Below are positions 8,222-16,792 of a stretch of DNA of 60,977 nucleotides, in pieces. The stretch is taken from contig VBEG01000034.1 in the NCBI GenBank assembly GCA_005882115.1, forward strand, positions 1 to 60,977, read 5' to 3'. This DNA is from Chloroflexota bacterium. GTDB taxonomy: Bacteria > Chloroflexota > Dormibacteria > Dormibacterales > Dormibacteraceae. Position numbers and translations under genes: made by a program. Under the pieces are notes generated by a model, which saw nothing but the letters and a program-made list of their open reading frames with translations, was not told where the DNA came from and ran no database searches. How positions within the stretch are numbered: the first letter of the stretch is position 1; the number at the start of each line of letters is the position of its first letter.

Positions 8222-9391
8222 ATGCCTGAGAGCGTCCGCCTGCCCGGCGCAAACGGCGAGGTGCACGACTACACGCCGGCCGGCAGGTTTCTCTACGCGG
8301 AAGGCGGCCCACCGCCTCGCACCCGGCTCCCGTACGCCGCCGTCCACGTGGTCGCGAATGCTCTGGCCGACACCAACCCTGTCGGGCCGGCCGCGGTGGA
8401 CTGGGACCGCACGCTGGCGTTCCGGCGACACATCTGGGCCTACGGACTCGGGGTCGCCGAAGCGATGGACACAGCGCAGCGCGGCATGGGACTGGACTGG
8501 GACGCGAGCAAAGAGCTGATCCGCCGCTCGGTCGCGGAGGCAAAGGCTGCCAGCGGGAGGATCGTGTGCGGCGCCCAGACCGATCATCTCGCCCCGGGAT
8601 CCGCGCGGGCCGTGCGCGACGTCGAGGCCGCGTACGAGGAGCAGTGCGAATTCGTCGAGGGTCAGGGCGGCCAGGTCGTCCTCATGGCGAGCCGCGAGCT
8701 GGCGAGGATCGCCCGCGGCCCTGATGACTACGCCCGCGTCTATGGCCGTGTGCTCTCGCAGCTGCGGCGACCGGCGTTGATCCACTGGCTGGGCGAGGTG
8801 TTCGACCCGGCGCTCGCCGGCTACTGGGGGTACCGGGACATCGATCGCGCAATGAACGTCTGCCTGGAGATCATCACGGAGAACGCGGAGAAGGTCGAGG
8901 GCTTGAAGCTGTCGCTGCTCGATCAGAAGAGGGAGATCGGCATGCGCGCGATGTTGCCGCGCCAAGTTCGGATGTTCACCGGCGACGACTTCGACTATCC
9001 GACCACGATCGCCGGCGACGGCGAGCGTTTCAGCGACGCTCTCCTCGGCGCCTTCGACATGATCGCGCCGGCCGCATCGGCCGCCCTGCTCGCCCTGGAT
9101 GGAGGCGATGAGGAGTCGTTCCGCGCCATCCTCGCGCCGACGGTTCCGCTCTCCCGGCATGTCTTCGGGCATCCGACTTTCTACTACAAGGTCGGCGTGG
9201 TCTTCCTCGCGTACCTGAACGGACATCAGGATCACTTTCGGATGGTCGGCGGGCTGGAGAGCGGCCGCTCGGCAATGCACCTCGCGCAGACCTTCGTGCT
9301 TGCCGACCAGGCCGGTCTGCTCCGCGACGCCAAACTTGCTGTCGATCGGATGCGCGCGGTGATGGCAGTCGCCGGAGTCGGCGCGGGCTAG
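8222..9391 (+). CDS. DUF993 family (dihydrodipicolinate-synthase-like) protein
   Basis: A 389-residue member of DUF993 (PF06187), a DapA-like TIM-barrel family of unknown reaction. The conserved C-terminal blocks are recognisable: DDFDYP, AGDGERFSDALLG, PLSRHVFGHPTFYYK, FLAYLNGHQ and MVGGLESGRS. I prefer the ATG at 8222 (MPESVRLPG) to the one at 8207 because TATGGT lies suitably upstream of it. In other genomes the family is often found with Gfo/Idh and sugar isomerase genes, which suggests a polyol or sugar-acid aldolase role. Its stop codon shares CTAG (9388-9391) with the convergent amidohydrolase. Confidence 0.85.
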   Translation: MPESVRLPGANGEVHDYTPAGRFLYAEGGPPPRTRLPYAAVHVVANALADTNPVGPAAVDWDRTLAFRRHIWAYGLGVAEAMDTAQRGMGLDWDASKELIRRSVAEAKAASGRIVCGAQTDHLAPGSARAVRDVEAAYEEQCEFVEGQGGQVVLMASRELARIARGPDDYARVYGRVLSQLRRPALIHWLGEVFDPALAGYWGYRDIDRAMNVCLEIITENAEKVEGLKLSLLDQKREIGMRAMLPRQVRMFTGDDFDYPTTIAGDGERFSDALLGAFDMIAPAASAALLALDGGDEESFRAILAPTVPLSRHVFGHPTFYYKVGVVFLAYLNGHQDHFRMVGGLESGRSAMHLAQTFVLADQAGLLRDAKLAVDRMRAVMAVAGVGAG

Positions 9392-10491
9392 CAGGTGTGG
9401 TGGGGCCGCGCGGGCGGTGGGTTGGTCTTTCTGCCGGTCAGGATCCCGGTCCATTTCTCCTCGAGCCCGCGCATCTGCTCGAGGGTCTCTTCCTGGCTCC
9501 AATCCATTCCGAGGAAGCGTGCGTAGTTGCCACCGAGCATGCGAGCGATGTCGGCCTGAGGAACCAGCGGATCGTCCCCGGCGGCGCGATTGACCAGCGC
9601 GAGCTTGGGCAGCAGCGTCTCCGGGAACTCGAAGCCAGGGTAGTCGGTGGCCCAGCAGACCCGGCTCAACGGGCAGCCGAGCTGGCGGGCGCGGCGCAGA
9701 AACCCGTACGTCTCACGCTGGTCGAGCGTGCTGTTCAAGAAGCTCATGTCGAGGTAGACGTTGCGGTGGCGCGAGATGAGGACGAGGCACTCGTCGACCC
9801 AGGGATGGCCGGCGTGGCAGACAAGCAGTCGGAGGTTGGGAAACGCACGCGCGACGTCGTCGAGGAGGACCGGCCAACCGTAGAGCAGCACTGTGTCGCC
9901 GACCGGGGTGGTGGAGAGATGGACCATGACCGGAATGTCGAGCTCGGCCGCCTTGGCGAAAATCGGAAAGGCGAGGTCGCGGTCGTTGGGCGCCCAATGG
10001 TCGTACATCGGATAGAGCTTCAGCCCGGTCAGTTGGAGTTTCGTGATCGCTCGCTCGAGCTCGGCCACCGCCGCCTTGACGCCACGGAACTTCGGGTTTA
10101 CGGCCGACATGCCGATGAACGTCTCGGGATACTTCGCGACCAGCGCGGCGATGTAATCATTTCCCTTGTCGATGCTCGGAGGACCCTCGACACCGGTGAC
10201 GCCGGCGATGTCGACCGTCCCGCGAGATTCGTATCGCGTGTATTCGGACGGGGCGACGGCGAGGATCGTGCACTTGTCGACTCCGACACCGGCATGGTCG
10301 CGGATCAGCGTGTCCGGGTCGATCGGCTCCCACAGGTACTCCAATCCTTTCCAGTCCTCGTCGCCAGGATCGCGGTCCTCGGGCAGCGAGCCGTGCGACT
10401 GGAAGTAACCCATCGTCATCTCTTTGATGAAGCGCTCGTAACCGGGATAGAGGCCGGCCGCAAGCACGTGATTGTGGGCGTCGATGATCAC
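9388..10491 (-). CDS. Amidohydrolase family 2 (PF04909) metal-dependent hydrolase/decarboxylase
   Basis: A 367-residue TIM-barrel amidohydrolase. The metal-site pattern is complete: DAHNH at residues 4-8, GLKLYP near 156, VMVHLS near 190, CHAGHPW near 227 and ATDYPG near 283. Family members include ACMSD-type decarboxylases and lactone hydrolases. The GTG start is supported by TAGTCT only 6 nt upstream. It converges on the DUF993 gene, sharing a CTAG stop, and diverges from the PPOX gene. The substrate cannot be assigned. Confidence 0.86.
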   Translation of the reverse strand: MIIDAHNHVLAAGLYPGYERFIKEMTMGYFQSHGSLPEDRDPGDEDWKGLEYLWEPIDPDTLIRDHAGVGVDKCTILAVAPSEYTRYESRGTVDIAGVTGVEGPPSIDKGNDYIAALVAKYPETFIGMSAVNPKFRGVKAAVAELERAITKLQLTGLKLYPMYDHWAPNDRDLAFPIFAKAAELDIPVMVHLSTTPVGDTVLLYGWPVLLDDVARAFPNLRLLVCHAGHPWVDECLVLISRHRNVYLDMSFLNSTLDQRETYGFLRRARQLGCPLSRVCWATDYPGFEFPETLLPKLALVNRAAGDDPLVPQADIARMLGGNYARFLGMDWSQEETLEQMRGLEEKWTGILTGRKTNPPPARPHHTC

Positions 10492-10497
10492 GGCTTA

Positions 10498-10503
10498 AGA
10501 CTA
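10498..10503 (-). promoter_or_regulatory. Putative -10 element for leaderless amidohydrolase mRNA
   Basis: TAGTCT on the minus strand ends 6 nt before the GTG start at 10491. There is no room for a Shine-Dalgarno sequence, so transcription probably begins at or next to the start codon. Confidence 0.42.
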
Positions 10504-10511
10504 GCCCCGGC

Positions 10512-10517
10512 TACTAT
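10512..10517 (+). promoter_or_regulatory. Putative -10 element of the PPOX gene
   Basis: TACTAT lies about 35 nt upstream of the ATG at 10553. The leader carries GGGAGGTG just before the start. Unlike several neighbours, this gene would have a normal leader with ribosome-binding site. Confidence 0.3.
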
Positions 10518-10552
10518 GAAAGCGGCCGTCGTCGTTCGTGAGGGAGGTGCCC

Positions 10553-11074
10553 ATGTCAGACGCCAAAGAGACGTGGCGGGGGAAGGTCCGCGGCATGACG
10601 CCGGAAGAGGTCGAAGAATTCCTGGAGCTCGGGGTCAACATGTACCTCGCGTGCCTCAAACCGGATGGCACTCCCTACATCACCGTGTGCTGGCACGAAT
10701 GGCGGGACGGTGTGTTCTGGGTGATCCCGCGTCAGCACTCGCGATGGGCGGAGTACCTCGCCAACGATCCCAGGGTGTCGTTTGTCGTCGAGCAGCCCAA
10801 GACGCTCGGCAAGGTTCTTGGCAGTGGCGAGGCGGAGCTCATCGAGCGTCCCAACATCGGGGGCGAATGGGTGCCGATCGCGACCCGTATGAGCTATCGG
10901 TACCTTGGTGAGAACGGGCCCACGTACCTGGAGTCCACGATGAAGCAACCCCGTTGGCTCTTCAGGATCAAGCCGGAGAGCTTCGAGACATGGCAGGGCG
11001 TCGGGTGGGCGCGCCGCTACTGGGTCGAGGAAACCGGCGGGCCGTCGTATGAGGAGGCCCACGCCTCCGTCTAG
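10553..11074 (+). CDS. Pyridoxamine 5'-phosphate oxidase-like (PPOX/F420) split-barrel protein
   Basis: A 173-residue flavin-reductase-like split-barrel protein. The ATG at 10553 follows GGGAGGTGCCC, a good ribosome-binding site; a GTG 15 bases upstream is less likely. The segment LACLKPDGTPYITVCWHEW is the typical first strand pair, and FWVIPRQHSRWAEYLANDP matches the cofactor-contacting region. Members of this family bind FMN, F420 or haem-derived ligands. It precedes an M20 peptidase but has no clear functional link to it. Confidence 0.82.
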   Translation: MSDAKETWRGKVRGMTPEEVEEFLELGVNMYLACLKPDGTPYITVCWHEWRDGVFWVIPRQHSRWAEYLANDPRVSFVVEQPKTLGKVLGSGEAELIERPNIGGEWVPIATRMSYRYLGENGPTYLESTMKQPRWLFRIKPESFETWQGVGWARRYWVEETGGPSYEEAHASV

Positions 11075-11102
11075 TCCGGCGTCGGCCCGAAAGCGCAGCG
11101 TC

Positions 11103-12323
11103 ATGCTGGCCCTCGCGGCACGCGAGCAAGAGCTCATCGAGTTCGCGCGGGCGCTGGTCGCTGCGCCGAGCCCGAACCCACCCGGTGACGAGCGCCAGGT
11201 CGCCGACCTCGCCCGAGCCGAAATGGAACGGCTCGGTTACGCCGGGACGCGAACTATCGCGATGGACCCGGCGCGGCCCAACGTCGTTGGAGTCGCATTC
11301 GAAAGCTCCACCGAGCCGACCCTCATGCTCAACGGCCATATCGACACCAAGCCGGCGGGCGACGTGGCGGAATGGTCACCCGGACCGTATGACCCGGTCC
11401 TCCGCGACGGGCGGCTCCACGGACTTGGCTCGGCCGATATGAAGGGCGCAGTCGCGGCGATGGTGTACGCCGGAGCCGCGCTGATCGAGGCTGGCGCTCC
11501 GCCGGGGACTCTCAAGATTGTGCTCACCGCCGATGAGGAGGCGGGGAGCCGATATGGAGCCCGGTTCCTCGCCGGACGGCCTGAGCTCGCGGCGGACTCG
11601 GTGCTTGTCGGCGAGGCGACGGGAATGGAGGTCCCCTGGGCGTACGTCGCCGTCGCATCCCGCGGCCTGTCCTGCTTTCTCGTCAAGGTTCGCGGCACCC
11701 AGATGCATTCGAGCCTGAGCGACCAGGTGCCGTCAGTCAACGCCAGCGTCCAGTTGGCCAAGGTGCTTACGCGGATGGCGGCCGGCTTCAAGCCAACGTA
11801 CCCGGCAAACCCGCTCGTGCCCGGCGGTCCGACTGTCAACCTCGGCGTGACCTTGAGCGGAGGCGTCTTCTTCGGCGTCTACCCAGGACATGCCGAGTTC
11901 GGCCTTGACATACGCACGCTGCCGGGGATGACGCTCGCCGGCTTGCAGGCCGATCTGGCTGCGTTCCTGGAGGAGATGCGCCGGGAGGATCCCGACCTGG
12001 ACGTGACCGCGGAGGCGGTACCGGATCTGGAATGGTTTCCACCTTCGTCGATCGATCCCCAACACCCGTTGGTGGCGGCAGCGCAGAGCTCGGCTCGAGA
12101 CGTGCTCGGTCGCGACGTCCCGGTGGGGACGATGCCTGCCTTCACGGATGGCACCCACTGGCACCTCGCCGGCAGCGCCTGCATCCCCGCCTTCGGCCCG
12201 GGCACACTCCTGGTGGCGCACCGCCCAAACGAAAGCGTGGCGGTCGCTGAGATCGTGGAGGCGGCTCGGATCTACGCCCTCACGGCCTTGCGCTACCTCG
12301 GCGGAGAAGTCACTCCGAAGTAG
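11103..12323 (+). CDS. M20 family metallopeptidase (ArgE/DapE/ACY1-type deacylase)
   Basis: A zinc-dependent amidase of 406 residues removing an acyl or aminoacyl group from an amide. Metal and catalytic residues are visible: His79 and Asp81 in NGHIDTKP, Asp112 in GSADMKGA, and the catalytic Glu pair in DEEAGSRYGA (145-146). A dimerisation lid follows. I place the start at the internal ATG 11103 because the 18 residues before it (Pro/Ser-rich) look non-family; 11049 remains possible. The 3' end overlaps the DppD-type ATPase gene by 14 bp tail to tail. The adjacent peptide importer suggests it trims imported peptides or acylated amino acids. Confidence 0.88.
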   Translation: MLALAAREQELIEFARALVAAPSPNPPGDERQVADLARAEMERLGYAGTRTIAMDPARPNVVGVAFESSTEPTLMLNGHIDTKPAGDVAEWSPGPYDPVLRDGRLHGLGSADMKGAVAAMVYAGAALIEAGAPPGTLKIVLTADEEAGSRYGARFLAGRPELAADSVLVGEATGMEVPWAYVAVASRGLSCFLVKVRGTQMHSSLSDQVPSVNASVQLAKVLTRMAAGFKPTYPANPLVPGGPTVNLGVTLSGGVFFGVYPGHAEFGLDIRTLPGMTLAGLQADLAAFLEEMRREDPDLDVTAEAVPDLEWFPPSSIDPQHPLVAAAQSSARDVLGRDVPVGTMPAFTDGTHWHLAGSACIPAFGPGTLLVAHRPNESVAVAEIVEAARIYALTALRYLGGEVTPK

Positions 12324-13338
12324 CGACGCTCCGATCGACCTCGGGCTCGACCGCTTTGAGCGCGATGAAAGGCTGCGGGTTCCAGCAGCGCAGAAGGTGA
12401 CCATTCGATGCTTCAAGACCGGGGTGGTCATGCCAGCACCGGCTGATCACATAGGGGCAGCGCGGAGCGAAAAGACATGCCGGCGGCAGGACCCGCGGGT
12501 CCGGCACGCGGCCCGGAATCGTGTAGAGGTGCTTGCTGTCGCCGGCGGCTGAGGGGATCGAGCTGAGCAGCCCCTGCGTGTAGGGGTGGCGAGGGTTCGC
12601 GAAGATCTCTGACGCGGGTGCCTCCTCGACGATCTCGCCCGCATACATGACCGCGACGCGGTCGGCGACCTGCGACACGACGGCCAGGTTGTGGGTGATG
12701 AGCAGGACCGCCAGCTGCCGTCGCTCCTGCTCGGCGCGGATGAGCTCGAGGATCTGCGCCTGGATCGTGACATCAAGCGCGGTCGTTGGCTCGTCCGCGA
12801 TGAGCACCTTGGGATCCAGGACGAGAGCCATCGCGATCATCACCCTCTGCCGCATACCGCCCGACATCTGGTGCGGGTAGTCGTCGAGCCGTTGCCGAGG
12901 CGATGGAATCTGGACCTCCTTGAGGATTTCCACCGCCATGTCTCGCGCCTCGCGGCGATTCACCTTGCGGTGAGCGGTTATCGCCTCCTCGATCTGGTCA
13001 CCGATCGTGAACACGGGATCCAGGGAGGTGAGCGGCTCCTGGAACACCATGGAAACCGTATCGCCGCGCAGCGAACGCATCGTGCTCTCGGGCACGCCCG
13101 TGATGTCGCTGCCATCGAGCACGACGCTGCCGGCCGTGATTCGAGCCGGCGGGTCCGGCAGCAGGCGGATGACCGACAAGGCGGTTAGCGTCTTGCCGCA
13201 GCCCGACTCGCCGACGAGGGCGAGAGTCTCGCCGTCGTTCAGCTGAAAGGAGACGTTTCGCACGACGTCCACACGCCCCTCTCTCAAGAACAGAGTGGTA
13301 CGTAGGCCCTTGACCTCGAGAGCGACGTCCGCGCTCAA
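12310..13338 (-). CDS. Peptide ABC transporter ATP-binding protein (DppD/OppD type)
   Basis: A 342-residue ATPase of the oligopeptide/dipeptide importer family. It has Walker A GESGCGKT near residue 39, Q-loop [10 protein letters not shown], signature MSGGMRQR near 156 and Walker [13 protein letters not shown]. The C-terminal Cys-rich extension (CLFAPRCPY ... RCW) is the iron-sulfur-like oligo_HPY domain. The start is TTG, overlapping the end of the permease gene as TTGA, but only in the original frame of that broken gene. It is last in the minus-strand operon. Confidence 0.92.
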   Translation of the reverse strand: MSADVALEVKGLRTTLFLREGRVDVVRNVSFQLNDGETLALVGESGCGKTLTALSVIRLLPDPPARITAGSVVLDGSDITGVPESTMRSLRGDTVSMVFQEPLTSLDPVFTIGDQIEEAITAHRKVNRREARDMAVEILKEVQIPSPRQRLDDYPHQMSGGMRQRVMIAMALVLDPKVLIADEPTTALDVTIQAQILELIRAEQERRQLAVLLITHNLAVVSQVADRVAVMYAGEIVEEAPASEIFANPRHPYTQGLLSSIPSAAGDSKHLYTIPGRVPDPRVLPPACLFAPRCPYVISRCWHDHPGLEASNGHLLRCWNPQPFIALKAVEPEVDRSVATSE

Positions 13339-14078
13339 CTCACTCCCTTGAGGCGCGGGTCGAGCACATCGCGCAGACCGTCACGTTGATCATCTGCCCC
13401 AGGCTCGGCAGAGGCGGCTGGGCGCCCATTCCGATGAAGGAGAGGCCGGCCTCGGCGATGATCGCGATGGCGATGTAGTAGGAACCCATGACGAGTGCCG
13501 AACCGACGACGTTTGGCAGCAGGTGGCGCGCCATGATGTCGAGATCGCCCTTGCCTAGCGCACGAGCCGCAGCCACGAACTCCTTCTCGCGCAGAGCGAA
13601 TACCTCGCCCCGGACGATGCGCGCAAAGCCGGCCCAGTTGACGAACCCGACTGCGATGACGACCCCGGTGAGACCGGGCCCGATGGCGCCGATCAGCAGC
13701 ACCGCGATCAGGATCAGCGGAAATCCCCATACCAGCTCCACAAAGCCGTTGATGATCCTGTCCACCCAACCTCGGTAGTAGCCGGCCAGCATTCCTGCCA
13801 CCGTGCCGACGCTCAGGGCGATCGCCGTCGTGCCCAGGCCGACCAACATCGAGATGCGGATTCCCAGCAGGAGGCGGCTGAGGAGGTCACGTCCGAGCTC
13901 GTCGGTGCCCAACAGGTGACCTTTGCTCAGAGGAGGGAGAAGGACGTCGCTCAGCACCTTTGTTCCGGGCGAGCTCGTACCAGGCGTCCCGCCACCGTGA
14001 AGGACGGGTCGTCCAGAGGCGTTCGACCTTCGCCTCCCACTGCGCCTTCTCGTCGAGGACTGTGAGGTCCGCCATCAA
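13335..14078 (-). pseudogene. DppC/OppC-type permease, disrupted by two internal deletions with frameshifts
   Basis: Three reading frames are needed to follow this gene. Frame 1 (14078 to about 13948) encodes the cytoplasmic N-terminus ending WYELARNKG. The family's first membrane helix and its loop should follow but are absent: sequence jumps to SDVLLPPLSKGHLLGTDELG in another frame (about 13957-13340). That frame carries helices 2-5 and ends PSLGQMINV. The last helix is also missing, and [15 protein letters not shown] follows in a third frame, ending at 13335. The third frame overlaps the DppD start (TTGA), so it is the ancestral one. Each gap is probably 25-35 codons. A functional permease cannot be made unless the assembly is wrong here. 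Confidence 0.75.
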
Positions 14079-14998
14079 GCCACCCGGATCCGGGGGTTGG
14101 CGAGTCCGTACGCGATGTCAGCGAACCAATTCGCCAGCAGGACGAACAGGATGAGGAGCAGCGAGAAGAACTGAGCGACCGGGTAGTCGCGGCGGATGAT
14201 CGAGTCGACCAGAAGGTAACCGACGCCCGGCCAGCGAAAGATCGTCTCCACGATCAGCGCGTAGCCAACGAGCCAACCCAGGCGAAGGCCCGTCAGGCTG
14301 ATGACCGGTATCAGTGCGTTGCGGAGCACGTGGCGGATGATCACCTGCCACTCGGGCAAGCCCTTGGCGCGCAATGCGCGGACGAAGTCGTCGCGCAGGT
14401 GCTCGAGCATCGAGGACCTCGTCATCCTCATGGTCACCGCGGTGCCCTCGGCCGCGAGCACCAGAGCCGGCATGATGAGCTGAGGCGGATCGCAGCAGCC
14501 GGCCGAGGGCAGCAGGCCGAGGCGGAGCGAGAAGAAGTACACGAGGATGAGCGCCAACCAGAAGTTTGGGATTCCCATGCCGAGGATCGCACCGCCCATT
14601 GCGAGCTGGTCGACCCACGTGTTGCGTTTCACCGCGGCGAGCACTCCAAGCGGGATGGCGATCAAGTAGGAGAGCAGCAGCGCACTCAAGCCGAGGATGA
14701 GGCTGTTCCGTGCATGAACCTTGAGGAGCTCCGTGATGGGCGTGCCGTTCACCAGGGACGTGCCCAGGTCTCCAGTCGCGATGTGGCCGAGGTAGATGAA
14801 GTACTGCGTGTAGATGGGTTGGTCCAGGCCCAACCGCTTTTCGTAGGCCTGGCGAACCTCCTGCGAAGAGAGCGGGCTGAGCACACCACCGCCGCTCGGG
14901 CCGCCAGGGGCCGACCGGAGCGCGTAGAAGATCACGACCGACGAGATCCCCAGGATCAGCACCATGTAACCGGTCCGGCGCGCGAGGTACGAAGCCAC
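14075..14998 (-). CDS. Peptide ABC transporter permease (DppB/OppB type)
   Basis: A 307-residue inner-membrane permease with six predicted helices. Its N-terminus (YLARRTGYMVLILGISSVVIF) and EAA-like loop (RDDFVRALRAKGLPEWQV, about residues 205-222) are typical of DppB. The stop overlaps the start of the broken permease gene (ATGA). It appears intact, in contrast to its partner. It should pair with a DppC subunit to import peptides, opines or nickel-peptide-like ligands. Confidence 0.92.
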   Translation of the reverse strand: MASYLARRTGYMVLILGISSVVIFYALRSAPGGPSGGGVLSPLSSQEVRQAYEKRLGLDQPIYTQYFIYLGHIATGDLGTSLVNGTPITELLKVHARNSLILGLSALLLSYLIAIPLGVLAAVKRNTWVDQLAMGGAILGMGIPNFWLALILVYFFSLRLGLLPSAGCCDPPQLIMPALVLAAEGTAVTMRMTRSSMLEHLRDDFVRALRAKGLPEWQVIIRHVLRNALIPVISLTGLRLGWLVGYALIVETIFRWPGVGYLLVDSIIRRDYPVAQFFSLLLILFVLLANWFADIAYGLANPRIRVA

Positions 14999-15038
14999 CT
15001 ATCCGGTACCCAGTGTGAACTTCTACGCGGTCAGGTCC

Positions 15039-16724
15039 CTAGTCGAGCCAGACGTCGTTGTAGTACGGGTAGAGATTCCATTGGTCGGGATGCCAGCCAT
15101 GCACGTTCTTGCGGTTGACCCAGAAGGCATCTCGATTGATCACCGGCACGAAGGGCAGCTGCTCGGCAACCGCGAGCTGGAACTGCTTGCCGGCGGCGAT
15201 GAGCTGGTCCTGGTTCGCGGCGCTCTGCCAGGCCGCGATCGCCGCGTCGACCTGCGGGACCACGGCGTTGCCCCAGTTCGGACCCTTGCCGTTGGCGTTG
15301 ACGCTGTTCACGAAGAGAGTGACCACATCGATGGGGACCGGCCACAGGTAGAAGAACATGACCGAGTCCGGGTTGGCGAAGGCTTTGTTGAAGAACGTGC
15401 CGCGGTCGAGAGAAGAGACCTTGAGGTCCACGCCCACGGTCTTCAGCTGCGCCTGGATGACTGACCCGAGCTGCTGGTTGAAGCTCTCCGCCTGGATGAT
15501 CATCTCGAAGCTGAACCGCTTGCCGCCCTTGACCAGGATGCCGTCCGATCCGGCCTGCCAGCCGGCCGCGCTCAACATGCTCTTGGCCTTGGCGACGTCG
15601 AACTGATTGAACTGCTCGACGTCCTTCGTGTACGACTTGTCAGCTGAAGTGATCGGCCCATACAGCGGCTCGCCGTGCGTGAAGAGCAGGGCCTTGACGA
15701 TGCTCGCGCGGTCGATCGCATGTGACAGCGCTTGCCGCACGTTGACGTCGTTGAAGCCGAGATCCGTGCGCTTGAAGTTGAGGCTGAAGAAATAACCGGA
15801 CCATTCCTTCAGCTGGGTCACGGTCAGGTTGCTGTCCGCTTGCAGCCGGGTGATGTCCTGGAACGCCGGTCCTCGCAGTGTGTCGATCTCGCCGTTCTGA
15901 ATCTGGATCGCGCGCTGTGGAGCATCGAGGATGGTCAGCCAGTTGATGCCGTCCAGGTAGGGCTTGCCTTTGTTCTGGATGAACGGTGTGACGGTGCCTG
16001 GATAGTTTTCCCAGCGCTTGACCGATGTGTGGCTTCCTGGCACCCACTCGGTGAGCGTGAAAGGCCCGGAGCCGTCGACGCCCTGCTGGCCGTACTTGTC
16101 GCCGAGCTGGGTTCGGTAGGCCATGTTGATGATGTCCCAGTAGCCTGTCTTGACGATGTTGAAAAGGTCGAAATAGGGGTGCTTGAGCTTGATCACGAGC
16201 GTCGTGTCATCAGGGGCCTCGGTGCTGGCGACTGGAACCCAGACCGAACCCAAGGGCGAGCCGTTCTTCGGGTCGGCGATGCCGTCGTACACGGCCTTGA
16301 TGGCGGACGCGTTGAGGGGCACTCCCGATTGAAACTTCAGGCCGCTGCGAATCTTGAACGTGACCGACAAGCCATCTGAGGCGGCGGTCCAGCTCGAGGC
16401 GATCTGCGGCACGTAGTTGCCCTGCGGGTCGTTGGTCACCAGCGACTCGTAGACCGCGTAAAAGGCAGGGTCGTACCAGTTGGTGTTGATGGGATCGAGG
16501 CGCGAGAAGTCGAGGTCGTAGCCTTCCTTCAAGGTACCCCCCTTCTTGGGGGTGCCGGAAGTCGTGTTGGTGGCCCCGCTGCAGGCGGCCAGGATTCCGC
16601 CGATGGTGGTCATACCGAGTCCAAGCGCCAGGGCGCCCTTCACGAACTCGCGCCGCGACAGCCTGCCGCCTACATACTGATCGACGAGACCCTGCACCGC
16701 CGGCCGACTGCTGGCACCGTCCAT
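15039..16724 (-). CDS. Peptide/opine ABC transporter substrate-binding protein (SBP family 5)
   Basis: A 561-residue family 5 binding protein. I place the start at ATG 16724, preceded by GAGGG. It gives a Tat motif SRREFVK (23-29) and a lipobox LAAC with Cys48, indicating a Tat-exported lipoprotein. A longer open frame upstream runs antisense through the neighbouring gene and is discarded. The body shows family landmarks such as DLDFSRLDPINTNWYDP (ligand-lid start) and VRQALSHAIDRASIVKALL. It is first in the operon with DppB, broken DppC and DppD, and is divergent from the alpha/beta-hydrolase-like gene. Confidence 0.9.
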   Translation of the reverse strand: MDGASSRPAVQGLVDQYVGGRLSRREFVKGALALGLGMTTIGGILAACSGATNTTSGTPKKGGTLKEGYDLDFSRLDPINTNWYDPAFYAVYESLVTNDPQGNYVPQIASSWTAASDGLSVTFKIRSGLKFQSGVPLNASAIKAVYDGIADPKNGSPLGSVWVPVASTEAPDDTTLVIKLKHPYFDLFNIVKTGYWDIINMAYRTQLGDKYGQQGVDGSGPFTLTEWVPGSHTSVKRWENYPGTVTPFIQNKGKPYLDGINWLTILDAPQRAIQIQNGEIDTLRGPAFQDITRLQADSNLTVTQLKEWSGYFFSLNFKRTDLGFNDVNVRQALSHAIDRASIVKALLFTHGEPLYGPITSADKSYTKDVEQFNQFDVAKAKSMLSAAGWQAGSDGILVKGGKRFSFEMIIQAESFNQQLGSVIQAQLKTVGVDLKVSSLDRGTFFNKAFANPDSVMFFYLWPVPIDVVTLFVNSVNANGKGPNWGNAVVPQVDAAIAAWQSAANQDQLIAAGKQFQLAVAEQLPFVPVINRDAFWVNRKNVHGWHPDQWNLYPYYNDVWLD

Positions 16725-16767
16725 CTTTGCTTCCCTCACAACAATCTCAGCGTGAGTCGATAATTCA

Positions 16768-16777
16768 TAGGATCCTA
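16768..16777. promoter_or_regulatory. Palindromic -10 (TAGGATCCTA) between divergent genes
   Basis: The 10-bp perfect palindrome places TAGGAT on both strands, 19 nt before the GTG at 16793 and 47 nt before the ATG at 16724. This arrangement would allow divergent transcription from one site. No convincing -35 element is present on either side. Confidence 0.3.
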
Positions 16778-16792
16778 ACACCGCTCCCGCGG

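Noticed and set aside
9397-10911. A 504-codon open frame on the plus strand
   Set aside because: It is antisense to an amidohydrolase with a complete metal-site pattern and then runs into the PPOX gene in another frame.
13335-14078. Programmed frameshifting as explanation for the broken permease
   Set aside because: A frameshift alone would not remove two membrane helices. Sequence is missing at both junctions and no slippery site with a downstream structure is evident.
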